A DNA stretch of 64,000 nt, from contig NZ_CP072611.1 of NCBI RefSeq assembly GCF_017815515.1, positions 1,054,001 through 1,118,000 of the forward strand, read 5' to 3'. The notes beneath the pieces were generated by a model that was not told the DNA's origin, ran no database searches, and saw nothing but the letters and a program-made list of their open reading frames with translations. This DNA comes from Aureimonas populi (GTDB lineage Bacteria; Pseudomonadota; Alphaproteobacteria; Rhizobiales; Rhizobiaceae). The translations under genes and the position numbers were made by a program. Numbering within the stretch: position 1 is the stretch's first letter; each line of letters starts with the position of its first letter. Positions 9,299 to 18,326 of this stretch are shown here, piece by piece.

Positions 9299-9777
9299 CA
9301 GCGCCCCCTTGCCGTTGCGAGGAGGGTATGGCCGCTGCGCCAGCCTGCCAGGACCGGCAAAGGCCGGCGGGGAGGGGCGGCGGGGGGCTTGGACGGCGGA
9401 TCGCCCGCGTCCTCTATAATTGGATCGGAGCCGAAATAGATCAGTTCGGCCTCCTCATGCGAGGCGGCGTGGACGATCGCGACCTCTCTGGCACCGTGCC
9501 GGCGCGCGCGCCACACCCGAAGGCGCGGCCCCTCCAGCGCGACGGCGAGCGACAGGAGGACGAGCACGGCGAGACCCGCCCCCTCCGCGCCGAGACGGGC
9601 GGCGGCGGCGAGAACCGCGACCTGTGCCGCCAGCACCAGGAGGCCCGAGAGGATGAGACGATGGGCGAGAAGCCAGATGGCGGGGACGAGGAAGGCGACC
9701 CACGAGAAATGATCGCGCACGAGGAGCGCGCGCTCGCCGCCATGCCGGCCCCCGCCAAGGACGACGAAGCGCCTCAC
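9298..9777 (-). CDS. DUF2628-type membrane protein inside the his operon
   Basis: A 159-residue protein starting at a GTG that overlaps the hisB stop (GTGA), with its own stop overlapping the hisH start. Residues about 20-90 form three hydrophobic helices ([19 protein letters not shown] onward). The C-terminal half is cytosolic and proline-rich, with an [14 protein letters not shown] motif. The fold matches DUF2628 proteins found in the same place in other Hyphomicrobiales his operons. No role in histidine synthesis is known. Tight coupling on both sides means it is expressed with hisB and hisH. Confidence 0.85.
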   Translation of the reverse strand: MRRFVVLGGGRHGGERALLVRDHFSWVAFLVPAIWLLAHRLILSGLLVLAAQVAVLAAAARLGAEGAGLAVLVLLSLAVALEGPRLRVWRARRHGAREVAIVHAASHEEAELIYFGSDPIIEDAGDPPSKPPAAPPRRPLPVLAGWRSGHTLLATARGR

Positions 9778-10382
9778 GCCAGCATACCCTTGGTGGAGGG
9801 AACGAGGTCGGCCTGGCGCGGATCGAGCGACACGGCCTCGCCCAGAACGCGCGCCACCGCCTTGAAGCAGGTCTCCGCGATATGATGCGAGTTCTCGCCG
9901 TAGAGGGTCTGGATATGCAGGGTCAGCCCGGCATTCTGCGCGAAGGCCTGGAAGAATTCGCGCACCAGCTCGGTGTCGAACGTGCCGATCTTCTGCGTGC
10001 GGAACTCGGCCTTGAAGACGAGGAAGGGCCGGCCCGACACGTCCACCGCCGCGCGCGTCAGGCATTCGTCCATGGCAAGGTCGAGCGAGGCGTAGCGGCG
10101 GATGCCGCGTCGCTCGCCCAGCGCCTGCCGCACCGCCTGCCCCAGCGCGATCCCCGTATCCTCCACCGTGTGGTGGTCGTCGATATGCAGGTCGCCCTTG
10201 GTCTCCACCTCCATGTCGATCAGCGAATGGCGGGCGAGCTGGTCGAGCATGTGGTCGAAGAAACCCACGCCCGTGGAGATGGTCGAACGCCCCGTGCCGT
10301 CGAGATCGACACGGACCCGAATCGAGGTTTCCTTCGTCGCGCGATGAACCTGCGCGTCGCGCCGTCCGGCGGTGATGGCCAT
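9774..10382 (-). CDS. hisB: imidazoleglycerol-phosphate dehydratase
   Basis: A 202-residue manganese enzyme that dehydrates imidazole glycerol phosphate. Both metal-binding duplicated motifs are seen ([18 protein letters not shown] at about 64-81 and [13 protein letters not shown] at about 163-175), as is [16 protein letters not shown]. It is the monofunctional form, without the phosphatase domain of E. coli HisB. It is the first gene of the operon, and the 141-base space to the divergent hslV must hold both promoters. Confidence 0.97.
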   Translation of the reverse strand: MAITAGRRDAQVHRATKETSIRVRVDLDGTGRSTISTGVGFFDHMLDQLARHSLIDMEVETKGDLHIDDHHTVEDTGIALGQAVRQALGERRGIRRYASLDLAMDECLTRAAVDVSGRPFLVFKAEFRTQKIGTFDTELVREFFQAFAQNAGLTLHIQTLYGENSHHIAETCFKAVARVLGEAVSLDPRQADLVPSTKGMLA

Positions 10383-10523
10383 GATGGATGGTCCGCTGCT
10401 TGAAGCCGTCGCGCGTTCATACAGGCTCGCGCGCCTTTCGCCAATCTCGGCTGCTTCTTTGCAAGCGGGCCCCGGCGCTCCCATATGGCGGGCTGAGGTT
10501 CGAGACACGGAAAAAAGACGACC

Positions 10524-11081
10524 ATGGAACAGCACGACCCGGCGAAGATGTATGCGACCACGATCGTGACCGTGCGCAAGGGCGGCAAGGTCGTGATCGC
10601 CGGCGACGGGCAGGTCTCGCTCGGCAACACGGTGATGAAGGGCAATGCGCGCAAGGTGCGCCGCATCGGCAAGGGCGGCCATGTCATCGCGGGCTTTGCC
10701 GGCGCCACGGCCGACGCCTTCACGCTTCTGGAGCGGCTGGAGGCCAAGCTCGAGCAATATCCCGACCAGCTTATGCGCGCCTGCGTGGAACTGGCCAAGG
10801 ACTGGCGCACCGACCGCTATCTGCGCCGGCTGGAGGCGATGATGATCGTCGCCGACAAGCAGGTGACGCTGACGCTGACCGGCAATGGCGACGTGCTGGA
10901 GCCGGAGAACGGCGTGATCGCCATCGGCTCGGGCGGCAATTACGCGCTGGCGGCGGCGCGCGCGCTGGCCGACACCGATTTCGATGCCGAGGAGATCGCC
11001 CGCCGCGCGATGAAGATCGCCGGCGAGATCTGCATCTACACAAACGACAATGTGGTGGTGGAAACGCTCGACGCTGTGTGA
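10524..11081 (+). CDS. hslV: ATP-dependent protease peptidase subunit HslV (ClpQ)
   Basis: A proteasome-like threonine peptidase of 185 residues that assembles as a double hexamer and is activated by HslU. After an 11-residue propeptide the mature N-terminus [19 protein letters not shown] begins at the nucleophile Thr12. The [12 protein letters not shown] segment is highly conserved. The hisB-hslV divergent pair is typical of Hyphomicrobiales, but hslU, usually just downstream, is 8.6 kb away at the left end of the window. Confidence 0.97.
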   Translation: MEQHDPAKMYATTIVTVRKGGKVVIAGDGQVSLGNTVMKGNARKVRRIGKGGHVIAGFAGATADAFTLLERLEAKLEQYPDQLMRACVELAKDWRTDRYLRRLEAMMIVADKQVTLTLTGNGDVLEPENGVIAIGSGGNYALAAARALADTDFDAEEIARRAMKIAGEICIYTNDNVVVETLDAV

Positions 11082-11101
11082 GCGCCTTCGCGTGAACGAG
11101 G

Positions 11102-11132
11102 AAAGGGCCCGGCGCCGAGCGCCGGGCCCTTT
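11102..11132. terminator. bidirectional intrinsic terminator between hslV and tctA
   Basis: A perfect 14-base stem (11102-11115 with 11119-11132) encloses a CGA loop. On the plus strand it ends TTTTCGTT, and on the minus strand it ends in three T's. It sits 20 bases after hslV and 19 bases after the convergent tctA, so it can stop both. Confidence 0.9.
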
Positions 11133-11151
11133 TCGTTGCGGCGGGCCGGCC

Positions 11152-12669
11152 TCAGTCCTCGTCGGCGGCGAGCTGGGCCAGCATCTTGCCACGGCCGCGC
11201 GCGCGCAGGATCATCGGCACCACCAGCGCCAGCACCGCCAGCGACAGCAGCGCGACGGCGAGCGGCGAGCCGACGAGCACCGAGGCGTCGCCCTGGCTGA
11301 TGGCGAGCGCCCGCCGGAGCTGCTGCTCGGCCATGGGGCCGAGGATGAGCCCCACCACCACTGGCGCGATGGGGTAGCCGAAGCGGCGCATGAAATAGCC
11401 GAGAAGACCGAAGGCGAGCAGGAAGCCGAGCTCGACCGAGGAGGGGTTCGCCCCGATGCAGCCGAGCGTGGCGAAGACGAGGATGCCCGCATAGAGCCAG
11501 TGGCGCGGGATCGTCAGGAGCTTCACCCACAGGCCGATCAGCGGCAGGTTGAGCACGACCAGCATCAGGTTGGCGATGAGCAGCGAGGCGATGAGGCCCC
11601 AGACGAGCTGCGGCGAGGTGACGAAGAGCAGCGGCCCCGGCTGGAGGCCGAACTGCTGGAACGCCGCCAGCATGATCGCCGCCGTCGCCGAGGTCGGCAG
11701 GCCCAGCGTCAGCAGCGGCACCAGCGTGCCGGCGGCGGACGCGTTGTTGGCCGCCTCCGGCCCGGCCACGCCCTCGATGGCGCCCTTGCCGAACTCCTCG
11801 GGGTGCTTCGTCAGGCTCTTCTCGGTGGTGTAGGAGAGGAAGGTGCCGATCTCGGCCCCGCCCGCCGGCATGGCGCCGATGGGAAAGCCGATGGCGGTGC
11901 CGCGCAGCCACGGCTTCCAGGAGCGGCTCCAGTCCTGCCGGTTCATCCAGACCGAGCCCTTCACCGCCTGCACCATGGCCGGCGCGCGTGCCCCCCCGGC
12001 GGCCACCACCATCGCCTCGCCGATGGCGAAGAGCGCGACGGCCAGCGTCGTCACCTCGATGCCGTCCAAAAGGTTCGGCACGCCGAAGGCCAGCCGCGCC
12101 TGGCCCGTCTGCAGGTCGATGCCGATGAGGCCGAGCGTCAGGCCGATGGCGAGCGCGGTGAGCCCGCGCAGGGCCGAATCGCCGAAGGCCGCCGAGACGG
12201 TGACGAAGGCCAGCACCATCAGCGCGAAATACTCCGCCGGCCCGAAGGAGAGCGCGAAGGAGACGATGACGGGGGCGAGGAAGGCGAGCGCGAGCGTGGC
12301 GATGAGCCCGGCCACGAAGGAGCCGATGGCGGCCGTGGCCAGCGCCGGGCCGCCGCGCCCGCGCCGCGCCATGGCGTTGCCCTCCAGCGCGGTGATGATG
12401 GAGGCGCTCTCGCCGGGCGTGTTGAGCAGGATGGAGGTCGTCGAGCCGCCATACATGCCGCCGTAATAGATGCCGGCGAACATGATGAGCGAGCCGGTGG
12501 CATCGAGCTGGTAGGTGACGGGCAGGAGCAGCGCCACCGTCAGCGCCGGGCCGATGCCCGGAAGCACGCCGACGGCGGTGCCGAGCGTGACCCCGATCAG
12601 CGCGTAGAAGAGGTAGATCGGCTGGGCGGCGTGAACCAGGCCCTGGCCGAGAAGTGCGAGCGTATCCAA
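11152..12669 (-). CDS. tctA: tripartite tricarboxylate transporter large permease TctA
   Basis: A 505-residue inner-membrane protein with about 12 hydrophobic segments, the large subunit of the sodium-coupled tricarboxylate transporter family. Family signatures seen are [15 protein letters not shown] (about 38-52), [22 protein letters not shown] (about 65-87) and the second-half repeat [15 protein letters not shown]. It works with TctB and the periplasmic TctC encoded upstream in the same operon. The ligand could be citrate or another carboxylate; the sequence does not say which. Confidence 0.95.
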   Translation of the reverse strand: MDTLALLGQGLVHAAQPIYLFYALIGVTLGTAVGVLPGIGPALTVALLLPVTYQLDATGSLIMFAGIYYGGMYGGSTTSILLNTPGESASIITALEGNAMARRGRGGPALATAAIGSFVAGLIATLALAFLAPVIVSFALSFGPAEYFALMVLAFVTVSAAFGDSALRGLTALAIGLTLGLIGIDLQTGQARLAFGVPNLLDGIEVTTLAVALFAIGEAMVVAAGGARAPAMVQAVKGSVWMNRQDWSRSWKPWLRGTAIGFPIGAMPAGGAEIGTFLSYTTEKSLTKHPEEFGKGAIEGVAGPEAANNASAAGTLVPLLTLGLPTSATAAIMLAAFQQFGLQPGPLLFVTSPQLVWGLIASLLIANLMLVVLNLPLIGLWVKLLTIPRHWLYAGILVFATLGCIGANPSSVELGFLLAFGLLGYFMRRFGYPIAPVVVGLILGPMAEQQLRRALAISQGDASVLVGSPLAVALLSLAVLALVVPMILRARGRGKMLAQLAADED

Positions 12670-12690
12670 TGGATGGCCCTCCCTTGGGCG

Positions 12691-13179
12691 TCAGACCAGA
12701 AGCAGTTCCAGCGGCCCGGCCGGAAGGCGAAGGCGCAGGGCTTGCGAGAAGACGAACCAGATGACGAGCGACAGGAGGATGCCGATGGGGATCGTCTTCC
12801 AGAACTGGCGCTGGCCGAAGGCCCTGGCGGTGGCGGCGAAGAGGAGGCCGGTGGCGATGGAGAAGCCCGCCACGTTCAGCAGCAGGAGCTGCGCCGCGAG
12901 CCCGCCCACGATCCACACGATGGGGCCGATCTCGTCCGCCTCCCGCTCGGGGAAGCGGCCCCGCCATGCCTCCACCAGCGTCCAGACGGCGAGCGCCAGC
13001 AGGCCCGCCGCCACCGCGTAGGGAAAGGCCGTCGGCCCGATCCGGGCATAGGCGCCCCCGGCCAGCCGGCTGGCGTCGTAGGCGACGAGAAGCCCCAGCG
13101 CGAGAAGGGCGATGCCGATGACCAGCGCCGCCCTGTCGGGGCGGCGCTTCAGCGGCGTGCGATCGGGGAGTCCGCTCAC
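12691..13179 (-). CDS. tctB: tripartite tricarboxylate transporter small permease TctB
   Basis: A 162-residue protein with four hydrophobic helices (ALVIGIALLALGLLVAYDAS near the N-terminus, then about 50-70, 88-110 and 125-150), matching the TctB family. The start is a GTG that overlaps the tctC stop in GTGA, so the two are coupled. It is followed by tctA after 21 bases. Small TctB subunits are weakly conserved; the assignment rests on length, topology and position. Confidence 0.9.
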   Translation of the reverse strand: MSGLPDRTPLKRRPDRAALVIGIALLALGLLVAYDASRLAGGAYARIGPTAFPYAVAAGLLALAVWTLVEAWRGRFPEREADEIGPIVWIVGGLAAQLLLLNVAGFSIATGLLFAATARAFGQRQFWKTIPIGILLSLVIWFVFSQALRLRLPAGPLELLLV

Positions 13180-14132
13180 TGCGAGACGAGGCCGATCGTG
13201 GTGAGGATGCCGCGCGTATCCTCGATGTCCTGGGCGAGCTCGGCGCGGAACGCCTCGCCGGCCAGGAAGGTGTCGGCCCAGTTGTTGCGCGCCAGCGTCT
13301 CCTGCCACTGGGGCGACTGCGCCATCGCCTCCACATCGGCGGTGATCTGCGCCACCTGCTCCTCGCTCAGGCCCGGCGCGGCCGCGACCATGCGCCAGTT
13401 CTCCAGGCTCACGTCGTAGCCCGCCTCCTGCAGCGTCGGGGCGTCCACGCCCTCGATGCGCTCGTCGGAGGTCACGGCCAAGAGCCGCATCGTGCCCGCC
13501 TCGATCTGGCTCTCGAACTCGCCATAGCCGGAGATGCCGGCCGCCACCTGGTTGCCGAGGATGGCCGCCAGCGCCTCGCCGCCGCCGGAGAAGGCGATGT
13601 AGTTGATCTGCGTGGGATCGACGTCGGCGGCCTGCGCGAAGAGGCCGGCGGCGATATGGTCCGTGCCGCCCGCCGAGCCGCCCGCGATGGCGACGGAGCC
13701 GGGATTCTCGCGCATGGCGGCGGCCAGGTCGTCGATGGTCTGGTAGGGCGAGGCGGCCGGAACGACGATGGCCTCGGCCTCGCCGGTCAGGCGCGCGATG
13801 GGCGTCACGTCGTCCAGCGTCACGGGCGAATTGTTGGTCAGGATCGCCCCGACCATGACGTAGCCGCCCACGATCAGCGCGGACGGATCGCCCGCCTTGC
13901 CCTGCGCGAACTGGGCCAGTCCGATCGTGCCGCCGGCGCCCGGCACGTTGACCACCTGCACGTCGCTGGCCACGCCCGCTTCCTGCATGGCGATCTGCAT
14001 GGCGCGGGCCGTCTGGTCCCAGCCGCCGCCGGGCGAGGCGGGGGCGAGGATCTCGTAGGACGCGGTCTGGGCAAGGGCGCCGGCCGGCGAAAGGCCGGCC
14101 GCCAGCAGGGCGGCGAGCAACAGGGTCTTCAT
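13176..14132 (-). CDS. tctC: tripartite tricarboxylate transporter solute-binding protein TctC (Bug family)
   Basis: A 318-residue periplasmic receptor that delivers a carboxylate to TctAB. The signal peptide MKTLLLAALLAAGLSPAGALA is followed by the Bug-family ligand motif ILAPASPGGGWDQTARAMQ; later landmarks are VVNVPGAGGTIGLAQFAQ and the C-terminal GVDAPTLQEAGYDV. Two ATGs six bases apart are possible; GGAGG at the upstream one is too close, so I take ATG 14132, with a spacing of about 7. It heads the tctCBA operon directly downstream of a TctD/TctE-like regulatory pair. Confidence 0.93.
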   Translation of the reverse strand: MKTLLLAALLAAGLSPAGALAQTASYEILAPASPGGGWDQTARAMQIAMQEAGVASDVQVVNVPGAGGTIGLAQFAQGKAGDPSALIVGGYVMVGAILTNNSPVTLDDVTPIARLTGEAEAIVVPAASPYQTIDDLAAAMRENPGSVAIAGGSAGGTDHIAAGLFAQAADVDPTQINYIAFSGGGEALAAILGNQVAAGISGYGEFESQIEAGTMRLLAVTSDERIEGVDAPTLQEAGYDVSLENWRMVAAAPGLSEEQVAQITADVEAMAQSPQWQETLARNNWADTFLAGEAFRAELAQDIEDTRGILTTIGLVSQ

Positions 14133-14412
14133 CTTCATTCCTCCCACGCGGCGCGATGCGCGCCGACAAGCTTTTTCGAAGCAGGCAGGCTCGCCAAGCG
14201 GAACGGGCACGCGGGGGATGGACGATTCGTCTGGCCGCGAGTCCCTCCAGACCCGCTTTTTTCGCCCGCGCGGCGGCGCTGAAGCGCCGCTGCGTCCTAC
14301 CCATCCGAGCGTGCCGGCGCCGATCAGCGGCCAGCCATCGGAAGGCTAGGCCGGCAAGTCTGTCGAAAACCTGTCATCGGCCGGCCAGTGGCGAAGATTC
14401 GGCCCCCATCCC

Positions 14413-16893
14413 TCATCGTCCGGGTGCGACGATCTCCAGCCAGGTGTCGAGGAAGCGGTCGCGGCGCTGCCGGTCGAGCGCCACGAGGAGGGAGGGGCCG
14501 AGCGCGATGGGCTGCACCGCGCCGCGCCCGAGCGCGGCGATCCGCTCGGCGGTCCACAGGCCGGGCGAGCCGGGCATCACCGCGCCGAGGGCGGAGGGGC
14601 CCGCCAGGATCGCCTGTCCGGCGGGGGAGAGGGTGAAGTCCACGAAGGCGCGCGCCAGCTCCGGCCTCGGCGCGTCCACGGGAATGAGCATGGTGCGGGT
14701 CAGCACCAGCACGTAGTCGTCCGGCACCACGATGCCGATGGGCGCGCCCGCCGCCTGCCGCGCGAAGGCGTAGGAACCGAGGACATTGTAGCCGAGCGCC
14801 AACTCGCCAGCCTCGAGGCGCGTCAGCATGTCCGGGCTGGAGCCGCTGAGTTGCACGCCCGCGCGGCCGAAGGCGCTGGCGAGCCGCCAGAAATAGGAGG
14901 AGATCGCCCCGTCCTGCGCGGCGAGGAGATAGCCGACGCCGCTGCGGGCGATGTCGTAGGTGGCGATGCGCCCGGAAAAGCGCTCCGGTTCCCGTTCCAG
15001 AAGCTCGGCCAGCTCCAGATGCGTGCGCGGCGCCTCGTCCTCGCGCACGAGATCGCGGTTGAAGACGATCACCGCCGGCTCGAAGGAGAAACCGAACACC
15101 TCCGAGCGCCACTGCGCCCAGCGCGGCAGGGCGTCCAGCGCCGGGGCCTCGTGGCTCTGCGCGTGTCCGTCATTGGCGAGCTTGACCTGAAGGTCGGAGG
15201 CCGAGCTCATGAGGATGTCGGGCGCGGGCCGGCGCCCGCCGGCCCGGTAGCGCTCGTAGATCGGCAGGGTCTCGCCCTCCACATACTCCACCGCGACGTC
15301 GCGATGGACGGCCTGGAAGGCTTCCACCAGCGGCGCGAAGAGGGGCGTGTCGGTGGTGCCGACGATGGTGAGGCGCCGCCCCTCGCCCCCGTCCGGCGGC
15401 GGATAGAAGCTCGAGGCGGCCTCCGCCGCCGAGCCGGCGAAGGCCAGCGCGGCGGCCAGGAGCACGAGCACGGCGCCCGCCCGCCGGCCACCGTCCCGGC
15501 CCGGCGCCTCCTCCTCCTCCCAGGCGGGCGCCACGGGCAGTTCGAGGCGCACCGTCAGTCCCCCGCCCGGCCGGTCCTGAAGGCTGAGGCGCCCGTCCAG
15601 CGCCTTGACGACGCGCGCCACGATGGAGAGGCCGAGCCCCGACCCCGCCTTGCCCTCGCCCGCCGCGCCGCGCTTGAAGCGGCCGAGGACGAGGGGCTTT
15701 TCGGCGTCCGCGATGCCCGGCCCCCGGTCGCTGATCTCGATGGCGACGACATCGTCCGGGCGCGCGGCGAGGGCGATCTCCACCATCCCGTCCGAATAGG
15801 TGAGCGCGTTGTCGACGAGGTTGCGCAGCATCTCGCGCAGGACGACGCGGTCGCCCGCCAGATGCGCATCGGCGGCGGGCGCGTCGATATGGATGACGAG
15901 GCGGTCGGCGAGATCGGGGTCGAGGCGCCCGCGCACCTCCTCCACCACCGCCGTCAGGGGCGTGGGCGCGGCGGCGCGCGCTTCCAGCCGGTGCGAGATC
16001 GTCGCGTCCATCAGGAGCTGCGAGACGAGCTGGCTGGCGTGGACGGCGCCGGCATGGATGCGCGCGACCTGCCGGCGCAGGGCCTGCGCGTCCCGCTCGC
16101 CCCGCGCCACCTCGGCCTGCGCGCGCAGCGAGGCCAGCGGCGTGCGCACCTCGTGCGCGGCCTCGGCCACCAGCGCCTCCAGCCGCTCACGCGCCGTGCG
16201 CAGCCGGCCCATGAAGTCGTTCAGCGCCCCGACGAGATGGCTGACCTCCAGCGGCACGGGCACGTCCACCGGCGAGAGGTTCTCCGGCGAGCGCGAGCGC
16301 AGGTGCCGCTCCAGGACGAGCAGCGGGGCGAAGACGCGCCCCACGCCGAACCAGACGAGGCCCAAGGACAGGAGCGTCAGCGCCACCACGGGCACGATGG
16401 CGTTGCCCAGGGTCTCGGCCGCCAGCGCCTCGCGCTCGGCCCTCGTCTCGGCGACGCGGATCGTCACCCAGCCGGTGCCGCTGGCGGTGGAGACGAGGCG
16501 CCCGGCGCTGGCCACCCGCACCGTCTCGCCGCGATAGGCGATGTCGGCGAAGGCGGGGTCGCCCGTCTCGGCCGGGGCCAACTCGGTCGAAAGGTCGGGA
16601 TAGCCGGTGACGAAGGCCCCGTCCGGCCCCTGCACGGAATAGAAGATGCGGTCCTGGCCCGAGAACATGGCGAAGGAGGCGAGCGGCAACTCCACCGTGA
16701 CGGTGCTCCCTTCCGCCTGCACCGCCCCCGCGATGGTCAGCGCGGAGGCGCCGAGCAGCCGGTCGAAGGCGCGGTCCGCCGCGCGGTCGGCATAGTCCCG
16801 GATGAAGGCCACCAGCACGAGGGCGGCGAGGAGGAGGAGGGCCGTCGCGAAGATGAGGATGCGCCGGCGCAGCGAGAAGGCGTCACGTCGCAT
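14413..16893 (-). CDS. TctE-like sensor histidine kinase fused to an iron-type periplasmic solute-binding protein
   Basis: An uninterrupted 826-residue protein. Residues 1-460 form a TctE-type kinase: a first membrane helix (about 12-31), a 2CSK_N-like periplasmic domain (about 32-164, containing TGYPDL), a second helix (about 165-187), then HAMP. The H-box phosphoacceptor is His247 (AAHEVRTPLASL); the N-box is LRNLVDNAL, and DRGPGI and GSGLGLS form the ATP lid. A Glu/Gly-rich linker and a third hydrophobic segment (about 474-488) that looks like a signal peptide follow. Residues about 492-826 form a whole COG1840/AfuA-like binding protein (RRLTIVGTTDTPLF, then DILMSSASDLQVK). The start at 16893 overlaps the regulator stop by 11 bases. 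The binding domain may be a tethered signal receptor, as PgtC is for PgtB; that is inference. Confidence 0.88.
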   Translation of the reverse strand: MRRDAFSLRRRILIFATALLLLAALVLVAFIRDYADRAADRAFDRLLGASALTIAGAVQAEGSTVTVELPLASFAMFSGQDRIFYSVQGPDGAFVTGYPDLSTELAPAETGDPAFADIAYRGETVRVASAGRLVSTASGTGWVTIRVAETRAEREALAAETLGNAIVPVVALTLLSLGLVWFGVGRVFAPLLVLERHLRSRSPENLSPVDVPVPLEVSHLVGALNDFMGRLRTARERLEALVAEAAHEVRTPLASLRAQAEVARGERDAQALRRQVARIHAGAVHASQLVSQLLMDATISHRLEARAAAPTPLTAVVEEVRGRLDPDLADRLVIHIDAPAADAHLAGDRVVLREMLRNLVDNALTYSDGMVEIALAARPDDVVAIEISDRGPGIADAEKPLVLGRFKRGAAGEGKAGSGLGLSIVARVVKALDGRLSLQDRPGGGLTVRLELPVAPAWEEEEAPGRDGGRRAGAVLVLLAAALAFAGSAAEAASSFYPPPDGGEGRRLTIVGTTDTPLFAPLVEAFQAVHRDVAVEYVEGETLPIYERYRAGGRRPAPDILMSSASDLQVKLANDGHAQSHEAPALDALPRWAQWRSEVFGFSFEPAVIVFNRDLVREDEAPRTHLELAELLEREPERFSGRIATYDIARSGVGYLLAAQDGAISSYFWRLASAFGRAGVQLSGSSPDMLTRLEAGELALGYNVLGSYAFARQAAGAPIGIVVPDDYVLVLTRTMLIPVDAPRPELARAFVDFTLSPAGQAILAGPSALGAVMPGSPGLWTAERIAALGRGAVQPIALGPSLLVALDRQRRDRFLDTWLEIVAPGR

Positions 16894-17557
16894 CGCGCAC
16901 CCGCGCGACATAGCCGATGCCGCGCACCGTGACGATCTCCACGCCCGAGCCCTCCAGCTTGCGGCGCAGGCGCGAGACGTAGAGCTCCAGCGCGTTGGTG
17001 GAAACCGCCTCGTCGAAGGAGAAGAGCTGCGCCATCAGCCGTTCCTTGGGCACAACCGTGCCCTTGCGGGCGAGGAAGATCTCCAGGAGGCGGAACTCGC
17101 GCCGGCCGAGCTCCACCGGGCTGCCCTCCACGCTCACCGTGTGGCCGGCAAGGTCGAGCGTGAGACCGCCCGCCACCGTGACGCTGGTGGTCTGGCCGGC
17201 GGGGCGGCGCAGCAGCGCACGCAGGCGCGCATCCAGCTCGCGCAGGTCGAAGGGCTTGACGAGGTAGTCGTCGGCGCCCTGGTCGAGAAGGCTGATCTTG
17301 TCGTCGATCTCCGAGCGCGCGGTGACGACGAGGATGGGGATGGCCGATTTCTCGCGCCGAAGCTGCGAGATGACGGAGAGCCCGTCGCGCCCCGGCAGGG
17401 TGAGGTCGAGGATCATGGCGTCGAAGCGTTCGCAGGCCGCGCTTTCCAGCGCCAGCTCCCCCGTGCGCACCCATTCCACCGAATGGCCGGCATTGCGCAG
17501 ATGCCGGTTCACGGCATCGCCGAGGTCCTCGTTGTCTTCCACCAGCAACATCCGCAT
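16883..17557 (-). CDS. OmpR-family response regulator, TctD-like
   Basis: A 224-residue regulator with a receiver domain (about 1-115; acidic pocket VEDNED, phosphoacceptor Asp51 in ILDLTLPGRDG, Lys101 in VKPFD) and a winged-helix DNA-binding domain (about 125-222; LGRREFRLLEIFLA and SRLRRKLEGSGVEIVTVRGIGY). It is cotranslated with the fused kinase that follows. Since tctCBA is the next operon on the strand, control of tricarboxylate uptake is the most likely role. Confidence 0.93.
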   Translation of the reverse strand: MRMLLVEDNEDLGDAVNRHLRNAGHSVEWVRTGELALESAACERFDAMILDLTLPGRDGLSVISQLRREKSAIPILVVTARSEIDDKISLLDQGADDYLVKPFDLRELDARLRALLRRPAGQTTSVTVAGGLTLDLAGHTVSVEGSPVELGRREFRLLEIFLARKGTVVPKERLMAQLFSFDEAVSTNALELYVSRLRRKLEGSGVEIVTVRGIGYVARVRDAT

Positions 17558-17600
17558 GAGGCCTGTTCTGCCACATCTTCGCCCCCGCCGCGATAGCGCC

Positions 17601-18326
17601 TCAGAGGGCGAGGCACAGGGCGAGGCACGCCGCGAGCACTGCTGCGAAGGCCGCGTCCCGGCGGCAGAAGCCCGGCACGTCGAGGATGGTGCGCGCGCGG
17701 CCCGCGTCGAAGCCCCGCGCCTCCATGGCGATGGCGGTGCGGCCCGCGCGGCGGATGGCGAAGGCGATGAGCGGGATGAGGAGCCGGAAAAGCTCGCCCG
17801 GCCCCGGCACGCGCCGCAGGCCGCGCCCGCGCCGCATCGCCTCGGCGAGGCGTAGCTGGTTCGCCTTCGCCGCCAGGTCCGGCACGATCTGCATGGCGGC
17901 GAAGAGCGAATAGGCGATGCGCGGCGGCAGCCGGCCATAGGCCATGGCGGCGCGGACCAGGGCGCCGGGGTCGATGGAGAAGGCGAAGAAGATCGAGATC
18001 GTGCCGCCCGCCAGCGCCCGCAGGAAGAGGACGAGCCCCGCGCCGAGCGCGTCCGAGCGCGCCAGATCGGCCGAGAACACCGCCACCGCCGCCGCGTTCT
18101 CCTGCCGGAACAGCACGTTGGTGGTGAAGAAGCCGAAGCCGAAAAGCGCGAAGGGCACCATCAGCCCCAGGAACGCCAGCGGCGACACCGCGCGCGAGGC
18201 CAGAAGCATGGCGGCGAAGAGCAGGATCGCGGCGAGCTGGAACGGGGCGCGGAAGACGAGCGTGGTGGCCAGGATCCAGACGAGGCAGACGGCCAGCACC
18301 GTCAGCGGGTTGAGGCGCTTCAGCAT
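17601..18326 (-). CDS. ykoC: ECF transporter T component YkoC (thiamine precursor uptake)
   Basis: A 241-residue EcfT/CbiQ-type membrane protein with about five helices (LTVLAVCLVWILATTLVF at the start). It has two coupling-helix motifs with the Ala-Arg-Gly pattern seen in T components (EAMRRGRGLRR about 165-175 and MEARGFDAGRAR about 205-216). It links the ATPases to the substrate-binding YkoE. It is the last gene of the riboswitch-controlled operon and overlaps the ATPase stop by seven bases. Confidence 0.9.
   Translation of the reverse strand: MLKRLNPLTVLAVCLVWILATTLVFRAPFQLAAILLFAAMLLASRAVSPLAFLGLMVPFALFGFGFFTTNVLFRQENAAAVAVFSADLARSDALGAGLVLFLRALAGGTISIFFAFSIDPGALVRAAMAYGRLPPRIAYSLFAAMQIVPDLAAKANQLRLAEAMRRGRGLRRVPGPGELFRLLIPLIAFAIRRAGRTAIAMEARGFDAGRARTILDVPGFCRRDAAFAAVLAACLALCLAL

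Noticed and set aside
10383..11192. Upstream extension of the hisB frame
   Set aside because: It runs antisense through hslV and the terminator; hisB homology begins at the ATG at 10382.
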